DNA from: Sphingopyxis sp. Root154
GTDB lineage: Bacteria > Pseudomonadota > Alphaproteobacteria > Sphingomonadales > Sphingomonadaceae
Length of the DNA stretch: 64,000 bases
NCBI RefSeq assembly: GCF_001427105.1
Contig: NZ_LMGI01000005.1
Span: forward strand, 18,803 to 82,802
Direction of reading: 5' to 3'
Below the pieces are notes generated by a model. The model searched no databases, had not been told where the DNA came from, and worked only from the letters and a program-made list of their open reading frames with translations. Shown piece by piece: positions 58,282 through 64,000 of the stretch (positions within the stretch are counted from its first letter, which is position 1; each line of letters begins with the position of its first letter). Both the position numbers and the translations under genes were made by a program.

Positions 58282-58284
58282 ATA

Positions 58285-60048
58285 TTAGCGCTCCAGCTTT
58301 GCCAACGATCCCGCCGTCTTGGCGGCGCGGACCATCTGGACCAGTTCCATGCGATATCCGAAATCGTCGGTGCCGCGCGCGGCGCCGACGATCTGCAGCA
58401 CATCATCATAGGTCATCGATCCGCTGTAGCGTCCGCCGCGGAGCAGTTCGGCAAAGGCCGCGACCCCGGTCGCAAAGCGCGCATCCTGCGGCGCGTCGGC
58501 GAAGCGGGTGAATTCGACGCGCCGGTCGATCGGCGTCGAAATCAGCTGGCTGCGATCCGACTTCGGCAGTTTGTAGCGGATTTTCACAAAGCCATATTCG
58601 CTCGACGGCGCCGCGAGGGCCCGCGGGGCGGGCTTGCTGTACCTGAGGTCGCCCATCGTGCGCGGCCCGCCGACGGGGACGATCTCGTAGATCGCGGTGA
58701 CCGTCTGGCCCGAACCGACATCGCCCGCGTCGACCTTGTCATTGTCGAAATCGTCGCGGTTCAGCATCCGCGTTTCATAACCGAGAAGCCGATATTCGGC
58801 GACGGTGGCAGGGTTGAACTCGACCTGGATTTTCACATCCTTCGCGATCGGGAAGAGCGTCGAAGTGGCCTCGTCGACCAGCGTTTTGCGCGCTTCGCCC
58901 ACCGTGTCGATATAGGCCGCGGCGCCGTTGCCGTTCTGGGCGAGCGTCTGCATCAGCGCGTCATTGTAATTGCCCATGCCGAAGCCGAGGACCGAGAGGA
59001 AAATGCCCTTGCCGCGCTCGCGCTCGATATAGCCTTTCAGCTCGTCCTGATTGGTAATGCCGACATTGAAATCGCCGTCGGTGGCGAGAACGACGCGGTT
59101 GACGCCATTGGGGTCGAGATTGCGCTCGGCCAGCGCATAAGCCTGGCGGATGCCCTCGGCGCCCGCCGTGCTCCCGCCCGCGCCGAGCTGGTCGATCGCC
59201 GCGAGGATCTTGCCCTTTTGGCTCGCCGGCGTGGGCTCGAGCGCGGTGCCCGCGTTGCCGGCGTAGGTCACGATCGACACGCGGTCGTTGCGATCGAGCT
59301 GGTCGAGCAGCAGGCCGAGCGATTTCTTGACCAGCGGCAGCTTGTTCGGCGCATTCATCGATCCCGACGTGTCGATCAGGAAGACGAGGTTGGCGCGCGG
59401 CCGCGTCGCGCGTTCGATCGCATAGCCCTTGATCCCGATGCGAACGAGCTTGCGGCCTGCGGTGAACGGACTGGGGAAGACCGCGACATTCGAGGAGAAG
59501 GGCTGCTGCGCGCTGCGCGGCGCCGCATAATCATAGGGGAAATAATTGACCAGCTCCTCGGTCCGCACCGCGGCCGGCTGCGGCAGAGCATTGTTGTTCA
59601 GCGACGCGCGGACAAAGGAATAGGAGGCGGTGTCGACATCGATCGAAAAGGTCGACACGGGTTCGTCGCGCGCGATCTTGAACGCATTTTCCTGCGTCGA
59701 GGTGAATTTGTCGCGCCCGACATCCTGATAATAGGGCATCATCCGATCGGGATAAGGGGCGCGAATGGCGCTGCCCGTCACGACCATTTTGCGGGCCTGG
59801 GCCGGCGGCGGCGATGCGATGTGTTGCGAACCGATCACCGACATCGCCACCGGTGCATCCATCACGCGTCGGTCTATCGTCTGTCCGGTGACGACGATGT
59901 CCGAAGCATGCTCCTCCAGTTCGGCCTTTGGGGCCGGCGTGGAGGCTTCCGACGATGGTGATGCAATGTCGGGTTCGTTCGATTGCGAGCAGGCGGTGAC
60001 GAGCGTGATCGAGAGACCCGCGGTAAGCATCAGATGGAAACGGGACAT
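58285..60048 (-). CDS. VWA-domain lipoprotein (YfbK-like) with TonB-plug-like motifs
   Basis: A 587-residue lipoprotein: lipobox LVTAC with Cys20. Residues 51-77 (starting DIVVTGQTIDRRVMDAPVAM) and 88-95 (MVVTGSAI) look like TonB-receptor plug starts. After the VWA-N-terminal region (TFSIDVDTASYSFVRASLNN, LVNYFPYDY) comes the VWA domain with MIDAS DTSGS at 226-230, VTYAG and ATDGDFNVG, then a C-terminal YfbK-type domain. Such proteins bind partners through a metal-dependent site in the envelope. ATG 60048 has GGGAG upstream. The gene follows the ECF sigma gene by 112 bp. Confidence 0.85.
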   Translation of the reverse strand: MSRFHLMLTAGLSITLVTACSQSNEPDIASPSSEASTPAPKAELEEHASDIVVTGQTIDRRVMDAPVAMSVIGSQHIASPPPAQARKMVVTGSAIRAPYPDRMMPYYQDVGRDKFTSTQENAFKIARDEPVSTFSIDVDTASYSFVRASLNNNALPQPAAVRTEELVNYFPYDYAAPRSAQQPFSSNVAVFPSPFTAGRKLVRIGIKGYAIERATRPRANLVFLIDTSGSMNAPNKLPLVKKSLGLLLDQLDRNDRVSIVTYAGNAGTALEPTPASQKGKILAAIDQLGAGGSTAGAEGIRQAYALAERNLDPNGVNRVVLATDGDFNVGITNQDELKGYIERERGKGIFLSVLGFGMGNYNDALMQTLAQNGNGAAAYIDTVGEARKTLVDEATSTLFPIAKDVKIQVEFNPATVAEYRLLGYETRMLNRDDFDNDKVDAGDVGSGQTVTAIYEIVPVGGPRTMGDLRYSKPAPRALAAPSSEYGFVKIRYKLPKSDRSQLISTPIDRRVEFTRFADAPQDARFATGVAAFAELLRGGRYSGSMTYDDVLQIVGAARGTDDFGYRMELVQMVRAAKTAGSLAKLER

Positions 60049-60160
60049 GAGATGTCTCCCTGGCAACAGCGGTGCACAATCGCCCGCATGTCACTGGGAC
60101 GCGTGGGCGCGGGAAATCCTTGGCGGCCTTTGCGAAAAAATTTCCGGAGGTACCTCGCGG

Positions 60161-60697
60161 TCAGTCGTCGGGGCCGGGATTTGCCGCCAGCTGGCGCCGG
60201 ATTTCGTGCATCCGCCACGACACGGTCGCTTCGGCGATCCCCAGAATCTGCGCGGCTTCGGCGTGCGACAGCTGCTGCCCCGCGATCAGGACGGCGGTGT
60301 CGCGAAGGTCGGGTTTCAATCGCGCGATCGCGCTTTCGATCCAGACCGCGTCATACAGGTCGCGGCCGTCGGGCCCCCGCGCCAGTCCGGCCATGATACT
60401 CAGCCGTCCGGTGAACCGCGTAAAAGCCGACCGCCGCCGATGGAAATCGCGACAGGCGTTGTAGACGATGCTGCACAGCCAGGTCGTGAATTTGGCGTCG
60501 CCGCGAAAGGCGGAGAGCCTTTCGGCGAGTATGCAGCAGACATCCTGCGCAATATCGTCGGCATCGGCGCGCGATCCGGTCAATTGCCACGCGAGGCCGT
60601 GGATGCGGTCATAGTGGCGCCGCAGCAATGTTTCGAAGGCGTCGCGGTCGCCTGCGATCGCTGCCGCAAGAATATCGGGTTCGTCGGCGTCGGCCAT
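60161..60697 (-). CDS. ECF-family RNA polymerase sigma factor
   Basis: A 178-residue alternative sigma factor. Region 2 is RRHYDRIHGLAWQLTGSRAD, DDIAQDVCCILAERL and FTTWLCSIVYNACRDFHRRR; region 4 is LSHAEAAQILGIAEATVSWR. No anti-sigma factor of a known family is adjacent, though the TPR membrane protein two genes on could serve. It heads the sigma-VWA-TPR block. Likely target promoters are not recognised. Confidence 0.9.
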   Translation of the reverse strand: MADADEPDILAAAIAGDRDAFETLLRRHYDRIHGLAWQLTGSRADADDIAQDVCCILAERLSAFRGDAKFTTWLCSIVYNACRDFHRRRSAFTRFTGRLSIMAGLARGPDGRDLYDAVWIESAIARLKPDLRDTAVLIAGQQLSHAEAAQILGIAEATVSWRMHEIRRQLAANPGPDD

Positions 60698-60864
60698 GCG
60701 TCAGCCCCGCGTGCGCGATGCGCCCCGACGACATTCGGCTCCGGAATCAGGCTCGCCGGCGGACCGAAGGTCCCGCACTGGCCAAATTGATCCCCCGCAT
60801 CCTGCCATCGCGATGAGTTGTGCCTCATTCGCCGCAGGAAGGCCATCGCTGACTTTCGGGGGGC

Positions 60865-63222
60865 TCAGCCCTCCGCGTCGCGCTTTTCCATCTCGGGCAG
60901 GCCCAGCGGCCAAGCTTCCGCCTGAAAGGGATCGGCCGCGGGGCGGCCGAAATAATAGCCTTGCGCCTGCGGGCAGCCTTCGTCGAGCAGCATCTGGCGC
61001 TGTTCCTGCGTTTCAACACCCTCGGCGACGATCGGCATGTTGAAACTGCGGCCGAGCCCGATGATCGCGCGAACGATCGATCGCGCCGCCTCGTCGTCCG
61101 AAATCGAGGCAACGAAGCTCTTGTCGATCTTGATCTTGTCGAACGGGAAGGCTTTCAGGTTGCTCAGCGACGAATAGCCGGTGCCGAAATCATCCATCGC
61201 GATCCGGACGCCGAGCGCGCGGATTTCGTGGAGCGCCTTCAGCGCGCTGTGCCGGTTGCGCAGAAAGGCGGTCTCGGTGATTTCGAGCTCTAGCCGATGC
61301 GCCTCGAGTCCCGATTGCGACAGCGCGTCGCGAACCACGGCGGGCAGGTTTGGCACCTGAAACTGGATCGTCGACACGTTGACGGCGATCGAGACATTCT
61401 TGGGCCAGCCCGCCGCCGCGCGGCAGGCCTCGCGCAACACCCATTCGCCGATCGGGACGATGGCGCCGATTTCCTCGGCGACGGGGATGAAATCGTCGGG
61501 CGCGATCTCGCCGCGTTCTGGGTGGTTCCAGCGGAGCAAGGCTTCATAACCGATCACCGAAGCAAAGGCGGTCGCGACGAGCGGCTGGTACACGACATAA
61601 AGCTGATCGCGGGCGATCGCGTGCCGCAAATCATGTTCGAGCGCGCGGCGTTCCTGCGCGAGTTCATCCATCTCCTGATCGAAGAAGGCGGCGTTGCCCC
61701 TTCCATTCTTCTTCGCGCGATAGAGCGCCGTGTCGGCGTTGCGCTGCAGCACTTCGGCATTGGCTCCGTCCTGCGGAAAGAGCGCGACGCCGATGCTGAC
61801 CCCGACCGCCATCGGATCGCGCGCTACGTCCATTTCGATCGCCAGCGTGTCGAGGATGCGCGCCGACAGCTTGCGGGCGTCGTCGGGTCCCGAAACGCCG
61901 GTCTGGATGACGAGGAATTCGTCGCCGCCGATGCGCGCGACAATGTCGTCGGCGCGCACGGCCGACCGCAGAATGTCGGCGATGCGGCGCAGTATATCGT
62001 CGCCGGCGCCGTGGCCGAATATGTCGTTCACCGCCTTGAACCGGTCAAGGTCGAGCGCAAGCAGGGCGAACGGCGCCTTCGCGTCGATCGCGGCGTCGAG
62101 CGCGCGCGCGAAGTGGGTGCGGTTCGACAGATCGGTCAGCGCGTCGTGCGACGCCAGATGTTCGATCGCCCGCTGCGCGCGTTTCCGGTCGGACAGGTCG
62201 CGGATCGCCAGGACCTGGCAGCTTCGCCCGCGATATTCGATCGTCTGGGTCGCGATTTCCAGGATATGATCTTCATCGGTGCTGCTGCGGACGCGCGCTT
62301 CGGCGGAATGGCCGTCGGGCGGTTCGAACGAGCCGCCGTCGCTTGCGACGAACCAGTCGGAGGGTGAGCTGCCCACGATCGCGCCGCTGCTGACGCCAAG
62401 CAGGGCGCAAAGCCGCGCGTTCACCTCGATGATCCGCCCGTCGTGCGTGATCGCGAGCGCCTCGAGCGTCGCATCGGCGAGGCCATGCGCGTCGGTGAGC
62501 CAGCGGTCGACGAGCGAGCCGGTGAGCGCCAGCGCGACCAGTGCGATATTGGCAATGACGATTGCCGGCACGAGCCAGTCGCGGCTGCTCCCCGCCCCCA
62601 ATGCGCCGCCGCGCGTCGGATCGGGGACGAGCGTGGTGGCCGACATCGCGGTGAAATGCATCACGACGATGGCGAGCACGGCGAAACCCGCAGGCAGCGC
62701 GACCTTCGTCCAGCCCTTCGTTCTTGCAAATGCCAGGAAGGCGGCAAAAAAGCAGAGCCCCGACAGCAGCATCGAGATGAGGATCGGAACCCAGTCATAG
62801 GTTACGCGAGCCGGCGCAATGATCGACGCCATGCCGGTGAAATGCATCGCCGCGACGCCAATCGCCGCGCCCGCGGCAGCAATCGCGCAGCGTCCGGCGC
62901 TGGGCGCCTTGCCCAGCAGTCGAAAGCTGCACCAGAAGAAACCGATCGCGATCGCGACCGACAAAATGGTCAGGCCGACGTCGAAACGGATCGGCATCGA
63001 TCCGCGATAGGCGAGCATGGCGACGAAATGCGTCGCCCACACGCCCACGCCTTCGGCCACCGCTGCGACCATGAGCCAGTGACGCCGGCGCGCGTCGACG
63101 CAGTGTGTCGAGCGGTTCAGAACGACAAAAAGGCTAATATTCCCGAGGATGCAGACAAGCGCGGCAATCAGGACAAACCGCAGATCGTGCTGATAAACGA
63201 CGCACTCGAGGACGCTGAACAT
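60865..63222 (-). CDS. MHYT-PAS-GGDEF-EAL cyclic-di-GMP enzyme
   Basis: A 785-residue inner-membrane signalling protein. About seven helices with MHYT-type motifs (ATHFVAML at 63-70, MHFTGM and MHFTAM) form a sensor thought to bind metal and diatomic gas. A short PAS-like domain follows, then GGDEF at 432-436 with the inhibitory RxxD (RADD, 423-426), then EAL at 560-562 with DDFGTGYSSL. Both catalytic motifs are canonical, so it could make and degrade cyclic di-GMP. Confidence 0.92.
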   Translation of the reverse strand: MFSVLECVVYQHDLRFVLIAALVCILGNISLFVVLNRSTHCVDARRRHWLMVAAVAEGVGVWATHFVAMLAYRGSMPIRFDVGLTILSVAIAIGFFWCSFRLLGKAPSAGRCAIAAAGAAIGVAAMHFTGMASIIAPARVTYDWVPILISMLLSGLCFFAAFLAFARTKGWTKVALPAGFAVLAIVVMHFTAMSATTLVPDPTRGGALGAGSSRDWLVPAIVIANIALVALALTGSLVDRWLTDAHGLADATLEALAITHDGRIIEVNARLCALLGVSSGAIVGSSPSDWFVASDGGSFEPPDGHSAEARVRSSTDEDHILEIATQTIEYRGRSCQVLAIRDLSDRKRAQRAIEHLASHDALTDLSNRTHFARALDAAIDAKAPFALLALDLDRFKAVNDIFGHGAGDDILRRIADILRSAVRADDIVARIGGDEFLVIQTGVSGPDDARKLSARILDTLAIEMDVARDPMAVGVSIGVALFPQDGANAEVLQRNADTALYRAKKNGRGNAAFFDQEMDELAQERRALEHDLRHAIARDQLYVVYQPLVATAFASVIGYEALLRWNHPERGEIAPDDFIPVAEEIGAIVPIGEWVLREACRAAAGWPKNVSIAVNVSTIQFQVPNLPAVVRDALSQSGLEAHRLELEITETAFLRNRHSALKALHEIRALGVRIAMDDFGTGYSSLSNLKAFPFDKIKIDKSFVASISDDEAARSIVRAIIGLGRSFNMPIVAEGVETQEQRQMLLDEGCPQAQGYYFGRPAADPFQAEAWPLGLPEMEKRDAEG

Positions 63223-63299
63223 GCATGCTCTCCCTGGTCCCCGTCGCCCTTTTGCCTCTCAATTCTAAAGATTGCCTTATTGGATGATTGGTAGGCGTA

Positions 63300-63713
63300 T
63301 CAGCGCGCCTCGACGACCTCGGCCGGGACGAGCAGGGGTTTGCCCTTTTCCACGATATAGGTCGCGAGTTCGGCGCCGTTCGCAGCGGTGCGATTGCGCG
63401 CCTTGTGCGCGACGCCGGCGGGCACGAACAGCACTTCGCCGGCTTTCAGCGTCACGGGCGCCTGCCCCTCGAGCTGATATTCGAGCGTTCCTTCGATGAC
63501 GTAGATTACCTCTTCGCCGGGATGGCGGTGCCAGGGCGCGACCGCGCCGGGCGCGATGTCGATACGCGCCTGGATCGTCTCGCGGCCGGGCGCCGAGAGG
63601 TCGTGGCGCTGAAGGTCGGTCCGGCTGAGGCCTTCGGGAGCGGGCATCGCGGCCATGGCGGGGCTCGCGAGCAGGAGCGCGGCGGTGGACAGGGCACGGA
63701 TATGTCGGGTCAT
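63300..63713 (-). CDS. Exported single-domain cupin
   Basis: A 137-residue protein with a signal peptide (MTRHIRALSTAALLLASPAM). The cupin has WHRHPGEEVIYVIEGTLEY and ILF-like VLFVPAGVAHKARN, giving three His and one Glu as metal ligands. Exported cupins of this type are often annotated as quercetinase-like or unknown; no substrate can be read. It is divergent from the regulator at the window end, which may control it. Confidence 0.83.
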   Translation of the reverse strand: MTRHIRALSTAALLLASPAMAAMPAPEGLSRTDLQRHDLSAPGRETIQARIDIAPGAVAPWHRHPGEEVIYVIEGTLEYQLEGQAPVTLKAGEVLFVPAGVAHKARNRTAANGAELATYIVEKGKPLLVPAEVVEAR

Positions 63714-63820
63714 GATGGCCTCCTTTGGCGTGACTGGAAGGGCGGTTCTGGCCGCTTGGGGAGAGTTTCGCCGTCGCCGCGCTCAAGGTTACTTGCCGCC
63801 AAAAGATTCATCGCATATAG

Positions 63821-63832
63821 TTAGCATACTAA
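63821..63832. promoter_or_regulatory. Candidate operator TTAGCATACTAA
   Basis: A near-palindrome with TTAG/CTAA halves, five bases before the ATG of the terminal gene and in the divergent gap with the cupin. Sites of this form are common for MarR-type regulators. Binding is inferred. Confidence 0.4.
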
Positions 63833-63837
63833 GTAAA

Positions 63838-64000
63838 ATGATCATGCAAGAAGGCGCCGACGATGCGGGGTGGAATGCCAAGTATTTTCAGATTTTCCGT
63901 ACGCGGGACGCCGTTCGCATGACCGACGTTGCTGCTTTGCTTCCCCAGTTGATGACCCGGATTGCCGGTGCCGGTGTGTTGTCGGGTCTGACGCGCTTGT
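63838..64000 (+). CDS. N-terminal fragment of a probable MarR-type regulator (cut by window edge)
   Basis: An open frame of 54 codons from ATG 63838 to the window end. It reads MIMQEGADDAGWNAKYFQIF, then VRMTDVAALLPQLMTRIAGA. The helical start before a presumed winged helix, the adjacent TTAG/CTAA dyad and the divergent cupin gene suggest a MarR-family regulator, but the DNA-binding part is outside the window. The family call is tentative. Confidence 0.45.
   Translation, partial: MIMQEGADDAGWNAKYFQIFRTRDAVRMTDVAALLPQLMTRIAGAGVLSGLTRL

Noticed and set aside
58168..58284. Small plus-strand gene between the TPR and VWA genes
   Set aside because: The frame from an ATG near 58168 runs through the 12-bp hairpin and into the VWA gene antisense, with no ribosome site or protein-like pattern.
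1..64000. tRNA, rRNA, CRISPR arrays, insertion sequences or prophage
   Set aside because: No cloverleaf-like gene, rRNA stretch, regularly spaced repeat array, transposase or phage gene was seen on either strand by reading; a covariance-model search was not possible.

Overview
The window looks like chromosome of a sphingomonad alphaproteobacterium (Sphingomonadaceae, possibly Sphingopyxis or a relative). The evidence is high GC, four TonB-dependent receptors, many Tat- or Sec-exported hydrolases, short overlapping stop/start junctions and Fur-like boxes. The genus is an inference; no rRNA or tRNA gene was seen. The theme is scavenging of peptides, D-amino acids and glycosides.

Left part, 1-12051. 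A truncated siderophore-type receptor comes first. Next is a minus-strand block: TPR protein, M19 dipeptidase-like protein, XRE-cupin regulator and a TonB receptor. A divergent plus-strand block follows: prolidase-like amidohydrolase, ALDH7 (aminoadipate semialdehyde) dehydrogenase, a second TPR protein and an APC permease. The two TPR proteins are paralogues.

12067-21001 is a probable 3-keto-glycoside pathway, mostly exported. It has a GMC dehydrogenase with its Tat-exported small subunit, cytochrome c, a DUF1080 3-keto-glycoside hydrolase, three xylose-isomerase-like TIM barrels, an FHS-type permease and a Gfo/Idh/MocA oxidoreductase. AraC and XRE-cupin regulators follow.

22881-35789 is the most distinctive locus, nine same-strand genes ending at a strong intrinsic terminator. 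It encodes DgcN (DUF1611) and DgcA (enolase superfamily), the known pair that turns D-glutamate into N-acetyl-L-glutamate. With them are a YkvI-type carrier, a D-aminoacylase-like amidohydrolase, three beta-lactamase-fold serine hydrolases (two with a four-helix membrane tail), an alpha/beta hydrolase and another prolidase-like amidohydrolase. I read it as a system for using D-Glu-containing peptides, perhaps from peptidoglycan. Dyad sites built on TTGAAA lie in front of its first gene, in front of dgcN, and in front of the TonB receptor at 38031-40739.

35949-37675 is a different-looking patch of small orphan genes separated by four copies of a 20-bp repeat, including one frameshifted gene. 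Then come the large TonB receptor, an EmrAB-OprM-like efflux operon (41110-45339), an operon of ornithine-cyclodeaminase-like protein, M19 protein and amidohydrolase (45489-48940), and a siderophore-type receptor with a Fur-like box.

Right part, 51587-64000. A PaoABC-type periplasmic molybdenum aldehyde oxidoreductase comes with MocA-like and XdhC-like maturation genes. An ECF sigma factor, VWA lipoprotein and TPR membrane protein follow; the last two carry stretches resembling the start of TonB receptors. An MHYT-PAS-GGDEF-EAL protein, an exported cupin and the start of a probable MarR-type regulator close the window.
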